Shown here piece by piece: positions 47,001 to 61,046 of a stretch of DNA of 64,000 nucleotides. The DNA is from Acanthaster planci (taxonomy: Eukaryota; Echinodermata; Asteroidea; Valvatida; Acanthasteridae). Location of the stretch: positions 8,043,380-8,107,379 of the forward strand of contig NW_019091362.1 in the NCBI RefSeq assembly GCF_001949145.1. The letters are read 5' to 3'. The notes under the pieces were generated by a model that saw only the letters and a list, made by a program, of their open reading frames with translations, made no database searches and was not told the DNA's origin. How positions within the stretch are numbered: position 1 is the first letter of the stretch; each line of letters begins with the position of its first letter. A program made the translations under genes and the position numbers.

Positions 47001-49472
47001 ACTATTTTTTTGGTCCTCACATCACAACAATACAGCAGGCTTTGCTCCTAACACAAAAAAAGTACTGACAAATCTTACATACTTGCAAGTGTAGTAATGC
47101 TAGAGTGCTCTAAACAAAAATCACTAAACTGACCATCTACTAGTAGCATGTGTCGAGTACTAGTCACATGTACATGTACATTCAAGAGTGGTGATGAACA
47201 TTTAGTTAGTCATAACCACAAATATTCCACACTTTAGTCAAAACACGTCCAGTGTGATAAAACCTGATTGCACAAGGTGTGACCAAAAAAGGAATATTCT
47301 GTGTGATCACAGGATTAATTACTTAACAGAACTGGTAGAATAAACTCTACAAAACTACGAAATATTTGACCAATACAGTATTTCCAATTTAAACAAAATC
47401 ACAGACGATTTACTAGGACACAGGGTAAAAAAAATTAAACTACTGCAGGAACTTAAAAGTCAATCAGCCAATCTTCTACCATGCCCAGAACTATTCTTCT
47501 ATTACCATGAAGGAAAACACAAACAAATCTAGCGGGGATGAGAGCAAAAATACTGGTACTTACATTACCTTACTTACGCAGAAGTTGTAAGACACTTTAA
47601 CCGCTCCCTACTTCTTTTTAATTATAAATCCAAGGCAACATGAACAGTGAAACCTCAAGTTGAATCGTTCTAATTCTAGTAATACTTATAGCACAGCCAC
47701 CTTCCTCTGCTGGCACTGATGATATGACAACAGGCCCTACTAATGCTGAATGCTATATCTAACCAGAGGGAATCCCTCAGTTTTGAGTGTGTGGTGTGTG
47801 TATATACAGAGGTGAGCTGTGGCCTGGACTACCCACACTGGCTGTTCAATGACACGGCCCAATGGAAACAAGTCACAAGGGAAATGCCTCACTGTTCCCG
47901 CTTCCTATGAGCTCATCCCCTCATGCATAATGCATGAGCTGCTATGAGCAACCAATGAAAGTGGCAGCGGGTCTTCCCTCACTGCCAGTGTGGACAGTCA
48001 TTGGGTGTATGCTGCTGCTGGATAATTTCCATGAGCAGAATGATGATGGAGTGCCTGTGATCAACGATTTGTCAGTAGTAGTGTCCACAGCAACCACCCC
48101 TAATCCTTGCTGTTTATCAGCAGGGTTTACCCTTGCTGACTGCTCTGGAAAATCATGGGGAAACTGGCAGAGGAGTGGCTTTGTTCCAAAAAAAAGAAGA
48201 GTTGATTGGGTGATCTCAGTCAAGTCACATGAGTGTTGACCATCTTGACTGTGCTGATAGTGATACAATCATTATGATGCATCATGCACACGTGTCACTT
48301 GTGATATGATTGGGATTGTGATATGAATTATGTAGCAGGGTTAGTTTAATTATCCATAACCTTTGACAAATGAGACTTCAGTTGGTACATGTAAGTCCCA
48401 TGGCAACACTACACATCAAACATCCAGGAGGGAGGAAACCACACAGCGGGGAGAGAAGGATGACATCATATACATGTACACGTAGCTGCTTCCAGATTGG
48501 TGAGGACACAGCTTATGTAAAGAGACAATGATGAATATCCATCGGGGCAAATTCCAGACAACCACAATAATAACCTAAATTCTGGCAAACTGGTAATGTA
48601 TCCTTACACACTAAAAGCACTAGGTGTGCACAAGTGTCATGGGAAGTTACATGTACATCTATGAACACATCATGTACAATCACATGAAACAGGCAGGATG
48701 CTCTCTCCAAATACCTATCAAGTGTCATTTCCTGTAGGATTCCTAATTTTGTCCCAAAATATACAGAATCCAGATGTCACCTTCAGTGTTGTCATTCTGC
48801 AGCTAAACAAAACAGTTGCTTTTTATGGAAGCTTCTAAATGCACCGGTAGGTATAACTACCTGCACATGTACTTACCATTCCCATGAACTCAGAACTTTG
48901 ATTTCCAATAACCTGCCTGCAATTTAGCAATCTGCCAAACAAAACGGTTCACACAGATTTGTGTCGAACACATTCAAGGTGCAAAATAGATCCCTCTGGA
49001 TCAGGGCTTTAAATTTGAAATACTTTTGTAGTACATAAAAATGCACTCCAAAAATGTTTTAACTTAAATACATTAAAAAGTTGACAGACCCTATACAGTG
49101 TTCATCATGTACAAAAAGAGCTTTGGATGATCATGCATCATCAACAGTCAAAATCATACTACTCCATCAAAATTCAAAACACAAGGCTGTTGGTGTTAAA
49201 AAATCTGGCTTTTAAAAATTTACCTGGACATCATTGACTGCACGCACATGTACTCTCAAGTTATCAAAGAACAATAGTGGGATCCCAATATGACGCTTTA
49301 AGCATCAATCTGCGCATTTCCGCATTTGAAAACAAGGCTGTATGTGTCAGCTTCAATTCTTAATACGATCAGATGACTGAAAGTAAGGAGTCAAGACACA
49401 AAATACATGAAGGTGTGTCAATCAAACGAAAAGATAACGGCAATTTACCGCAAACTAACATACCTGCGATGG

Positions 49473-49630
49473 TCGTGTATCTGCATGTGCAGTGGGTGTG
49501 GTTTAAACTGAAGTAGCGTCATACTTAAGAACCAGATACTGCGTGTACTGTGTCGACTCTGCAGGCGCGCCCAACAAAGTTCAACACGGAGAGCCTCGGT
49601 TCCGATGCTGATATGCGCAGAAGTGCTAAT
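49473..49630 (-). promoter_or_regulatory. Possible 5' non-coding exon or start region on the minus strand
   Basis: A CpG-richer island (GGCGCGCC near 49565) in otherwise AT-rich sequence, followed on the minus strand by a good donor ACCATCGCAG|GTATGTTA at 49473/49472. It could be the 5' UTR exon of the DUSP gene, but nothing proves it. Confidence 0.2.
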
Positions 49631-52600
49631 GTGAAATCCCTCTATTACTCAATGTTTTTGTGGAACTCAAAATGATGATTTCATTTCCTGTACACATGTA
49701 ATTATCTGGCGAATAAGTACCGGTGCTCATTATAGTAAAGTGACAAACGCCTCCTATACTACCTGTACAAGAGTAAAAAAAAAACTAAAATTGTCTGAGT
49801 AGCATTCAACTCACTCCTGCACTCTCAACTTCAAGTTGCAATCCCAGGAATTTCATTCAGCCTACCCAAGGCATCCATCACATGTGCACCCACAGTAATT
49901 AATTCCTCCTCTCCAAGAAACCTACAAGGAACTCAAGCATATGACTCAGACCACAAATATGTCTTACCCCAAAGATTCCAGCTCACTATAGGCATGCATA
50001 CACCGCATCTACATGTACACTATACATGTACATGTACACATGTGTGCAGCTGTGTACAGCACTGGTAGTAAAGTGGCCAAGATGTTCCATAAAGGTATAA
50101 GATCCCATTGCAATCTCTAATTCAGCTTTCAACATGGCAAGTCAATTTGTCCCAAATGACAAGGAGTGATCTGGTATTGAGGAAATGATGTCAAGGCTTT
50201 CTCCCTGTTTCACTATCAGAAGTGATTTCTGAGTTTCACACGAGACAGATACAGTCATTCTTTCTGAACTTCCAGCAAGTTCCAAGTATTTTATGTCGGT
50301 GCATGCAGTTACCGTCTTTTGACGACTTTTGGTGGGAGCTTGGGTGATTCAGTGATCAGCCATGCCGGGATCTGGGTACACCCTGACTGTGGCAGCCCCT
50401 TTGACGTCAGCATGCCAGTCAACACTGCCTACTAGGCCACAGTTCGCGCACGTTCTGGTCCTGCTGAATGGTTTATGAATTTACAAGGGCACCATAAAGG
50501 GGGTCCCCTGAGCAATGTAAACAGAACTCTTTTCTACAGTACCCATGGTACTCAAGTGTGTCTGCTATAACAACTGGGGATTATTTCCATTTGAATGCAC
50601 TATGTCTACACACTGCCCTCCATGCTTAACCACAGGAATTCCATTCAGGTTGTAGTTTGACGTCATCATGGAAGTACCACCAAAACTGGTTATATTACTG
50701 GAACTCAATAGTAAATGGAAAAAAAAAAGCAGGAAACCCGCCACTTTTTAATACAAAGGAATTGCGTGCGAACTTCATACAAGCAATGTGAACTGTTGAT
50801 CTCAATTTAACCCTGACCTTTCTTTTTTTCATTTAAGAAATTTGGGAATGAAAAGAATAGTATTTATAGACCACATGTATTTTTAGATAGGAACTTTCCA
50901 CCCCAATTTCTTTCATTTTTTTTATCCACAAAAAGCCAAATGGATGAGAAAGTGTTTAGTAATGATAAGTCACTCAAAAGTCACATTGTGTTTTCGGATG
51001 TGTACAAGAAATATTTCAAAGGATGGAAACCTGTAAAGTTCTGACCAAATTTGGCAATCAGAGATACATGTAGCCTTGTGACATACTGGTAAACTTTTTG
51101 GTTGCAGTAACATGTACATGAACCCGTCGTCCAACGACCCAGCTTTCAAATTACTGGCATTTCTGCTACACTAATACACTGTACATGTCTAGATATTCCA
51201 GCTTTTGTTTAGAATGTATGGAATTCTACCTGGAGGCAAGTCTGGTCAAAACTTTCCCACCCAAACAGCCAATTTCAATTTACATATATGCAAATGAACC
51301 TGGAGTCAATTTTGAACAGACACACACATCAAAATAATTTGTTTCACTGCAATGTATGTTCACAAAAAAACTTTTCACGAACCCCCGGTGTAGTTCTTAT
51401 GACATGTTCAGTGATCAATATGGTTTGATGTGTACAATTTGCTGCAGCAACACAAAAGCAGTGTTAGCAATCACACATTCTTGATAGATTCTGAAATCGT
51501 ATATAAATGGATTTTTTGTGAGTGTTCTGATGTTTTTAAATCCTGCATCAATTCATTCTGAGCTCCGCTCATGGGGTAAATCCCAATGGGCTCGGTGCCA
51601 AAATGTACATGTACTTTCACCTGTCACATTTTGACATATAATGGTACATGTACATGTTCTTGAAAATCATGCTGTGCACCTGGCAAGGTGTTGCATGCCT
51701 GTGCACATTCAGATGAAAATCTGTGATAGTACCGGTACCAACATGTGCGACAGCCAATGCATCTATGCAATGTGATATATTGATTACACCACACATCATC
51801 GTCTAAATTCTAATGTTTCTGCGTAGAGCTCAAATCTAAATCTTAGTGTCATGCAAGCAAATACTTAGAAAGACCAATATACCGATACCATGTGGAGGCT
51901 CCTCAATCCAGAATCCTTCTGGAAATCTACAATGGGGCCCTCTCTTGTTCCATTCCATGGACACCACCATAACAAAAAATGGATCAGCTTTTCATTTCTC
52001 GGAGAGAGGGAGAGAATCATTATTATGTCTTGCAATGCTTTCTACCCGTGTACCCTGTGTGCATAGTTGTAGATCATGTTGGTAAACTTTCAACCTTCAC
52101 GTACACATGAACGTCATGACAAGTTCTGGCACCTCGCAACCTCTGGATTCTTGCTCAGCTGTTAGTCAAGCTGATTAGGTTGTTGTGCCCAATGTATCAT
52201 CTGACTGTGCAGTACATGTACCAGGATGTGACAGATTAATTACTTGTAGAACAAGCTCTGATTGTACCATGAATTCTGAACAGGCCACATGTGCCAATTC
52301 TTGTCACAAACAATCACGCTTGAGACTTTTGTGTGATGTTTAAAATGCAGTTTACAAAAGCCAAACGAATCTTGAAAGATATTTCAAGAGTACTTACTGC
52401 CTCATTCTTCTCATCCAAGGTTAACCACAACATTTTCTATTTCCCAGTCGCCAGGACATTGACATTGATCTGAGTTACATGGACAGTCCTGCTACCTACT
52501 GTAAACAATGAGTCAAAGGGCTGGTGTCCTGCAGTTTGTGCGTGTACGCATACAAAGGTAACAACAAGTGCTACCCAAGAAATGAAACTGCGGACACTTC

Positions 52601-52934
52601 AACTGTATCAATTGAGGAAATGACCCGGAGAGATACATGTACATGTACTGTACATGTATGTACATATACATATTCAAATTAGATGAGAGAAATGCTTGGC
52701 ACACCTCAATCAATCACCAAATAAGGCAAGGACTGTTCAGAGATTTCTGATGCAGAACAGCAGGTTCACACGCTTGTCATCCTCTATAAGTATTTTGTTT
52801 ACTTTTTCTGTATTTTTGCCATTTTTAGTGTTGTACCAGTACTTTGATTTGCCTTTGTTGCAGTTGAATAAATAATAATGATCAATCCCTCTGGATGCTG
52901 TGTGTCTTTGTGATATGACGTCCCACGTGATGTA

Positions 52935-54732
52935 CCAGGTGTCCCAGAAAAAAAAACCCTGAGGAAAGGGTTTAACATGCCCAGACCATGAGATATGATT
53001 ATGATGTATAAGGATCTCTGAAAAGTACCGGTAGAAGCAGTATTCTTTCTAATGAAACCTCCATGGTATCCCTCCTGTCATGCATGACTGAACACCATTC
53101 TCTTGAAAATGGGGCATCCGAACTCAGTTGTAACACTTTGGATAAACCAGTGAATGAGGTTGTCCTCTGTCATGCTTGTCCTGGAAAGGAGATCAGGGGC
53201 ACACCAATTATTACATAATTCACAGTTAATTATGCACCCGACATCTTCCATGTGTCCACCTTCCCTTTCAATGCAGAGTTCACAACAGCGGTGCCTGTCA
53301 GCCACAGCTCGTCTCACCAATGCAGGGTCATGTCATAAGATATCCACCTCCTATCGAATGCGACCTCGTAAGTCTTGGATGTTACCTGGTGGACTGGTGA
53401 AAACTTTGTCCTTCAGATACCCCCATAAAAAATAATCACACAGGGTGAGATCTGGAGAACGGGGCAGCCATTCAATTGGATGGTTAAGAGCAATTACTCG
53501 ATTACCCGCAGGACATTCCTCACAGCGATGAGCCTGTGTGCGGGTGCCCCGTCTTGGGCCCACCACAGATGTGGGAAAACACCATTTTCATGCTGTTGAA
53601 AATGCATCTGAAGTTGGGGTACCATGTCTTCGTTGATCATGTGCAAGTACCACTGACCATTCGTATTCCGTTCGAAAAAGAATGGTCCGATAATGGCACC
53701 ATTCCCACACGGTCCTACCTAAACGGTGACTTTCTCACAACTCATGTTGGCTTCAAAGTTAAAATTTTACGGGTGCCCCTTCGGAGCGTACTCGACGTTG
53801 TTGTGGGTGTTAACTTCTCTGTTCACCCCAAATGCTACCTCATCACCGATTGTCAACCATTCAAGAAACCTTTCATTGGCCTGACAGGGTTCCAGGAGCC
53901 ACTGAGCAAACTCCCATCTCCTCCTGAGGTCTCCACACAAAAGTTGGTGGCGGATGTGCATTCGGTATGGATGGAACTGCAGGTCTAACTGCGTTAATGT
54001 GGTTAAGTTAATGTGGTTAAATGAAGAATGGGACAGTCCAAGTCCATTCCTCCTGCAACTGGTTCCCCTTGGCTGTTTGACAAGTTGCTGTCGAACTGCA
54101 GCAACATTTTCAGGAGTTCGCACTGTGTGCCTCGTTCTCGAATGACCCTTATTCAAATTAAGGCTTGTCCCATGTCCTCGGTATTTGCACACATTTTCCC
54201 AGATGGTCGACTTTACCGGTGGATCCCTATCAGGGAAAGCTTCCCTAAATGCAGCTTGGGTGACTTGAAAGCTCTTGTTTTCAAAAAATTTTGTCACGAC
54301 AAAGACTCTTTGCTCTTTGGTAAGTTGCACAATGTTGCAGATTTGCTGTCCTGCTTCGAATACTTTTCAACACTGCACTGGCCTACCTCGGGGCAAGTCA
54401 ACACATTTAAACCAGATTACTGCATAACTTGAAAGTAACAAAAGGCAATCTTCCCTCATTAACATGACCTTTGTTGTCACTTTTAACCAGGACAAGCATG
54501 ACAGAGGACAACCTCATTCACTGGTCTATCCAAAGTGTAACAACTGAGTTCGGATGCCTCATTTTCAAGATAATGGTGTTCAGTCATGCATGACAGGAGG
54601 GATACCATCAAGGTATCATTAGAAAGAATACTGCTTCTACTTTTCAGAGATCCTTATACATTATAATCATATCTCATGGTCTGGGCATGTTAAACCCTTT
54701 CCTCAGGGTTTGGTTTTTTCTGGGACACCCTG
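52935..54732 (-). mobile_element. Mariner-like DNA transposon with about 245-bp terminal inverted repeats (broken)
   Basis: Ends CCAGGTGTCCCAGAAA and, inverted, CAGGGTGTCCCAGAAA are flanked by TA on both sides (52933-52934 and 54733-54734), the Tc1/mariner target. Inverted arms extend over about 52935-53180 and 54490-54732 and differ only by scattered substitutions and small indels. The interior encodes a transposase remnant on the minus strand. A complete element of this size would be autonomous; this one is disabled by frameshifts. Confidence 0.82.
53230..54330 (-). pseudogene. Mariner/IS630-type transposase, frameshifted
   Basis: The first block (54330-53767) starts MQLTKEQRVFVVTKFFENKS and continues AFREAFPDRDPPVKSTIWE, the helix-turn-helix (DUF4817-like) region, then TVRTPENVAAVRQQL, RRRWEFAQWLLE and the first catalytic Asp in TIGDEVAFGVN. 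Sequence for the second Asp (WAQDGAPAHRL) follows in another frame near 53570-53530, then RSPDLTLCDYFLWGYLKD (third carboxylate apparently Asp) and a last part VRRAVADRHRCCELCIEREG. At least two frame changes (about 53.77 and 53.5 kb) and in-frame stops break it. Confidence 0.8.
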
Positions 54733-57700
54733 TAATGATTTGACAAAACTGAACAACCAGTACGCAAATACATATATACATATACAGTGTACATGTAGCA
54801 ACTTAACAAATATGTTTTTCCCACAGTATCATTTCCCATGTCATATCACTACTTTAAACATTCATGTAGCAGTATTTCAAGTCATGTACATGTGTAGTCT
54901 GTTTTGTATTCCTCCCATTAAAATCAACATCATCACATGCAGGTGCATGACGTGATAAGGTAAACAAATGGCATACTTGTATGGTATGGTGGCACTGTCC
55001 AAAATGACCTTGCATGTGAGGGTGAAATCAGACACCAAAGTGTTAAGACTAATGGCCATAGGAGTACATGTACATACCATCACAAGTACACAGTGTGACT
55101 GAGCACACTGGTAAGTTTCTTTTCCGCTATTAGAAATGGTCGAAAAAGTTTGATGCCTAAGCGTGAGTCCCCCCTTTGCACCTGTGCGGTGTCACATGCT
55201 ATGCCAGGATCCTTCCATACACACAGCTATACCCAATAGAGTTTATTCATGGGTCGGTCATACTGAAATTGAAAGTGAGATTACATGTAACTCTTCATTT
55301 TTGAACGTTGAAAGTACAAGTACATGTACAAGTAGAAATGAAATGAAAGCTATAAAATGAAATTTAGTGGCAAATTAGTACCTATCTATTCTGATGAATA
55401 ATTTCAAATTTGAAATGAAACTTTAAAAAAATGTACTTTAGTGTTTGAAGCCAGATTTAGAAAGATATGGAAAGGGAGGCATGGGATGCATGGTAATAAT
55501 AAAAACAGTCTGGTCCCTTCCTAATCGACAGTTTGTAATTACTAAAACAGATTCACAGGACAAGATCTAAAATGGCATCCACGTCTTTGAAACCTTACTT
55601 GATCAGGCACTGGGCTTCTTTTTTCCAGGCCTATCTGCCCCACTTTCTGATTGGCAAATTAGGGAGAGATTGGTGGGACATGGTTAATCCAGGCAACCAG
55701 CTCAACATCTCAACAAAACTTCGTTACAGGTACCCATGCAACTTGCATATGACTGTGTATGCACAAGGTGAGTTCCCACCAAAGAAGCATCATTGCTGTG
55801 TAAAAGCAAGGCATCTCTTTATCCTATACAGAGCAGATATATACATGTACACATCAATGGGGCATGTACCCCTGGTGTTGAAACGTCACACTACCCCTGA
55901 AGTACCCCTGCAGTGCAATAGCATGAATAGAGCACCAATACTCCTGTTGCCAGCAAAACCGTTCTCCCATTAATTTTCCACTTACCCAAGAGGAGAACTC
56001 TTCAACTCCAGTTGACACAGACAACCCAGCCTACATGGTCTGAAATCACATCCCCAATGCACACAAACAGGACAGTGGTGGTTGATCCATACAGGAGTAC
56101 TGCACTAGTATTCAATGCAAAGTTTGTTGAGATAGTGACTAATGTTCAAAGTGAAAGGACACTGCAGCCAACTTTTGTTTGTTAGTTTGGGGGCTATTCT
56201 TTCCATGCACGTATGGTAGCACTGTCATTTGATTAAACCACAGCGCACTGGTGAAACTGAAAACTAGTCAAGCAACAAGACAGTGGACTTTGACATCCAC
56301 TGAGCAAGATCAGGCATTACAAACTAAGCACAGCAAGGGTGGAGTGCAACTGTGCGCTCATGCACTGGCACTGATGATTATGGTACATACATGATCAATA
56401 TTGTTTAAAAGGAGAAGTGTTGGGTGATTTTCTACTTAATACATGAAGTTATACCTGAGGGGCCCACTGGTACTTACATGCACAAGTTTCAGCCTATACA
56501 TGTACATGATACAAATTGAAGTTTGTAATCCGCTCTGTGAGGGAACAAGAGAGGGTGTGGTTTTTACATGAAAACAACGGTCCTTTGGTGAGAACTCACT
56601 GAAAGAGCGCCCAAGTTTATGCGCATATGGTGTGGGGCGTAGTGAGAACGCACAACCAGTTTACGTTGGAATAAACCAGTACCGGTGCATGGTCTTTGGG
56701 TGTGTGCTGAGCGTGTAACCGACAAGCCCAGTTGAAAAACTTCCCAAATCAGCTTCTGTCTTCTTTGCAGATGAGGGTGCTCTTTCTTTAACGCAGGGCT
56801 GATATACACGTACATGCACATGTATGTTGTACATGTACTGTACATGCATGTACGAGACCCACACTGAATCATTTGCAAATTTTACTTGGACAACATACAT
56901 GTAGGTACCACATACCAGTATCCGGTAACTTGTGCAGTACGTGTGCTACCCGGTATATAATGTACATGTCCAGTTTGTGCTAAAAACACAACTCTGTAAT
57001 AAATATGGATAGTCTCAAGTACATGTACACATGTGTACAACCAAATTTGTGTAGCTATCAGTACAGGATCACGCTTCTTGCACAGCGGCAGTACAACACT
57101 TCAAAATCCCATAGTAAATGGATTTAGATTCAGAAAGTATGATGCAAGGTAGTGCTGGTGAAAATTTAAATCACGTAGTGTACACAAGAAATGGCTGTCT
57201 TTAATTCAATTTGAGAAGCTGCCTAAATGCAGAAAGCACTGGGGGTATCCAATTATCTCAGGTTAAATCACATTGAAGCTCTGATCAAATTTTCGGCCAG
57301 ATATTTATGGCACTGGTACAATTTGTGTCTGTGTACATTACAATGCTGTCCGTGTACGCGCAAAGTTCTCACACTCAGTCTCATTTGTTTTCATCAGCAG
57401 TTACATGTATGTAACTTATGGGTTACATGTACATGTACTCCTAGCACTGGGATCCTTGAGTCACTGCAGGAAAACAGGATACCGTACCTCAGGCTCAGAC
57501 ACCTCCATGCAAGTTCCCACAGCTCTTTTTCTGAGCAAGGGAAGGCAAAGTGGATTAGACAAAGCACCTGCTAAAATTATTTGAAGGACCAGAACATTTT
57601 AAGTGTACATCTGGAAAAGCCTACTGGTATGTATATAAGTAAAAAAATAGTGAGTTTTCAGGGATAAAAGAGAACATTTTTTACAGTTGCATGTCCTAAA

Positions 57701-58572
57701 CATAGCACTAGCACCTTTTGTATCTCCAAATACTGGTACCTCCCTCCCCCCAAAGAAAGCCCTCAAGACACCCCCGGGGTCTACAAGAACATTGTGGATG
57801 ACTCACACATGTGTCATCTCCGGTAGACCGTGACTGCCAACGTCAACCCCCACCCTGTGAAATTAGTACCCCTAGTCCTTGAGTCTAGCCTTTCCCCCCC
57901 TCTCCTCCTTTCCCTGCCACCTGTTGAAGCCCGTATCACTCCCCGGCCCAAAACACGGATGAGCAGAACATGCTTTGCGGAGGGATCCGTGCCAACTAGC
58001 TGCAATGATCCCTCTAAGCTTCACTCCCAAACGTCGGTCGGTGTCATTTAAAACAGACCAGTGGGGATTGAGAAGGCAACTTGGGTAGTCGGGTGTCTAT
58101 GCAGCGTATGGGGGCAGACAGCGTGCATTGTAGCGGTTACGGGGAAAACAAGACAGCAGATGGCAGTTAAGCATTTTAACAATCACCGAGCAATAGACGG
58201 ATTAGGATGCCAGGACTAATTCAGTGGGGAACTTGAATGAATGCAAAACATGGTATTAAAGTTGCCCCTTTGCATATTTTTTCCCACTGTATCTCAGCTT
58301 GTCTCCTTGGGATATTCAGAAAGAGGCAGCAGAAATGTCCAATGTCTGGGCCAGGAAGACAACCTCCTATTCAGTAGTGACACCCTGGGTGGTAGCCAAC
58401 AACCATAAAATTACCAGCCTCTCATCTACCCTAATTTCCAACTCTTTCCCCTCGCATCAGAGCTTAGCGTTGCACATATTTTAGCCCTGAAAAATTTAAC
58501 CACAATACTTTGTATTCAGTTCGCATTCATGCGAACCTTCACAATGACAATTTACAAGTTAACAAGGGGAGT
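54733..58572. other. Non-coding, nothing recognised except TACATGTA repeats
   Basis: No exon with family resemblance on either strand. TACATGTA-type palindromes are frequent, for example around 56800-56860 and 57410-57440. A GC-richer patch at 57820-58060 has no gene-like signal that I can support. Confidence 0.4.
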
Positions 58573-58868
58573 TGATTAGGCCGCCGTAGTGGTTCTTTCC
58601 CCACCTTCCACCTCTGTGGCCCAGGTTTGATCCCTCACTTGGTCCACATGTGGATTGGGTTTTCAGTCCCTACATGTACCAGCACTTGATTCTGTGAGTT
58701 TTAGCCAGAAAACTCCGGGATTTTCCTCCCCTCTCTAAAGCTGTGACTGCCTCTCGTTGTTTACTCTCTACAGGTTTCTTCAGGTTTGCAGGCTACAATG
58801 CCTAGAGTGCTCAGTTACGGAAACCTTTGTGTCATTACCAGAAATTAAATAAAAAATAATAATAATAC
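58573..58868 (+). repeat. tRNA-derived SINE, copy 3
   Basis: Starts CCGCCGTAGTGGTTC (A-box-like), B-box-like CAGGTTTGATCCC, shared body GGTCCACATGTGGATTGGGT, then TTTCTTCAGGTTTGCAGGCT and an AATAATAATAAT tail. The 3' half matches copy 2. Confidence 0.7.
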
Positions 58869-60556
58869 ATGTTATGTTACCGGTAGTGCATATGTATGAA
58901 CATGTACATGAACAACAAACAATATTACCTTTTTCTTTCTGATCATTAACATGTACAAATGTTGAAGTGTTTTAGTTCTGGTTTTGTGTAACTTCCGTGA
59001 AAGAGTTTCTGGCCAAGTGAACATTAGGCACAGAATTTTTTCAGACCTAATCATGCTACAAGATGCAAGCATATACATGTATATCACACATTTTACACTC
59101 CTGCACGTCCAACAATAAATTAAGATGGATGACAGTTACTGTGGGAACTCATCAGTAAAACTGTGGTACACAGTACACTGTTTGCTTATTTATCATACTT
59201 GATACCACTGACCTTGAAATTTTTAAGAGAATATTGAGCAAAATTGTAGAAATGGTAGTATGCTGACTGTACAATAAAACAAGATTGCTAAGTCTGGGCT
59301 CTAGAAAAATCCCAACCAGGGTACTGCACTTTCCACATTCCAGATTCCACAACTCGCACAAAACTAACACACGGTTTGAAATCAACTTACCGGGCTGGTT
59401 GGAAATTCCCAGGTAGTTGCACATCAAACCACAGACTGGAGAAGTCTCCCCTAAAACACAAACACAGAGCGCCGACTTGCAGTCGCATAGCCATCCACTG
59501 ACTGTACCGTTGGCTGGAGCCGCACACATGTGGCTAAACTCAAACCAGATTGGACTTTCCCAGGGTACCACGGTGAGAGTGATACGTGGGCAACAGGCAC
59601 AGAAACCCAATCCATGCATCAGTGATTTTCCAACTTGAAAGTGAAACTGGCCAAGAATGCACTGTCATTTTTAAACTCTTCAGGCAAGAGGTCCAGAGGA
59701 CTCTCGGGTCAGTGATGGCAAATCCATGGTACATAATAGACTTGCCTCCAGTCTGGTCAGCTCAGATTTTACAACAGACACTATACATGTACATGTATGC
59801 TCTGCAGAGCTTGAAACTAAATGTAAAATGGGAATGCTGCCACAGTTTTCCAACTAAACTCTAATCCTCCTACCCCCCCAAAAAAAATAAAAAAACAAAA
59901 CCTGGGCAAAAAATCCCAGTTCAAGTCTGTGGTGAGCTCTTGTCATCAATCAGGTCAGTCAGGGGAGCCCAACTTGACCCAATGCAAAAAGTACAGTCTT
60001 AATTCCTCCTGGGCGTTGGAAAAGAAGCATTGTCATTTTGCAAAGTGATAACTCATGACCGGGTCAATTGTTCTCACTTGTCTCCGGGCTGTCAGCAGAT
60101 GAGTGACATGGAGACTGTTGGCCTCACCATTCTGTCAGAGACAGTGTACAGGGTTGCATCTCATTCCATGCGCGGTGCTCTCTTTCATGATTTTTTTTAA
60201 CTCCATTGGCTTTACATGTTCATTCAGATTTACAGGAAGTTACATGTACATTATGTACCAGTACAATCAAAATAGAGTTCTAAGAGGGGAGAGGTAAATT
60301 GGACTGCTTGATTCTCATACATGTAGGTTTGAACTGGTATCATGATCCAAGACAGGAGCATTGGCCTCCCTGCTTAGAAAGCGCAACCTGATTGCTTGTT
60401 CTATAGCGTGATGATACCGGTACTTCTTTTCGTGTTATCTGATTGGAAGACGTCACATGTGATCTCAGACATGGAGTTCACATACAGTGCTCATATGCGA
60501 GCATCCCTTGAATTATATCATACATATCCTACGATTACCAGTATATTTTTTGCTCA
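58869..60556. other. Non-coding, nothing recognised
   Basis: Only short uninformative ORFs and TACATGTA-type palindromes. Confidence 0.4.
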
Positions 60557-61046
60557 TTAAAGATCACCTCAAAAGAAAACATGTTTTCTCTGATTTTATG
60601 TATAAATATGGAAGCATCAAAATCGAACGCAGTGTCATTTGTCTTCAGAGCTCAACTACAACAACCTAAAAAAGGGTTTTTTCCTGTTCATGCCAAGATG
60701 CAAATTCTGAATGTAGATTGCGTCATTCGGAGAAAACAGAGAAAACGTGGGGAACACTCGCCCTGTATTTGTAGATTAACTCTTACGTATGCCAATGGCT
60801 ACACGTACACACATTGTTTGGCAAGCATAAGGGTTTATCAACTAGGAACACAGGGTGAAGGTTCCCCTAGTTTTCTCTAAATGACGCAATCTACATTCAG
60901 AATTTGCATCTTGGCATGAACAGAAAAAAAGCCCAGTTATAGTTGAGCTCTAAAGACAAATGAAACTGTGTTCAATTTGGATGCATCCATATTTATTTGG
61001 ACAGATAAAATCAGAGAAACATGTTTTCCTTACAGGTGCTCTTTAA
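60557..61046. mobile_element. Foldback MITE flanked by TTAA
   Basis: Two arms of about 170-185 bp (60561-60745 and 60870-61042) are inverted copies at high identity, sharing GCCAAGATGCAAATTCTGAA, TGTAGATTGCGTCATT, GAGCTCAACTA and CTCTGATTTTAT. The ends read AGATCACCT and AGAGCACCT just inside TTAA on both sides (60557-60560 and 61043-61046), consistent with a TTAA target as used by piggyBac-type elements. It has no coding capacity. Confidence 0.7.

Larger units (their letters stand above)
39566..52934. other. Probable DUSP8/16 first intron or upstream sequence, no exon recognised
   Basis: 13.4 kb without a recognisable coding exon on either strand. I looked specifically for the rhodanese start (IDSR...SHI...KLMKRRLQ) and did not see it. 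Holds the AP-1 cluster at 40809-41001, many TACATGTA palindromes and a GC-richer spot near 49.47-49.63 kb. Confidence 0.5.

Noticed and set aside
53536-53988. 150-codon plus-strand ORF
   Set aside because: Antisense shadow of the broken mariner transposase.
57814-58005. Minus-strand ORF with KHVLLIR, considered as the missing rhodanese start of the phosphatase
   Set aside because: After VLLI the expected DSR and later SHI and KRR residues are absent, and the rest is low-complexity Arg/Gly.
59152-59619. 155-codon minus-strand Cys-rich ORF
   Set aside because: The Cys spacing fits no known domain and there is no supporting splice or neighbour evidence.
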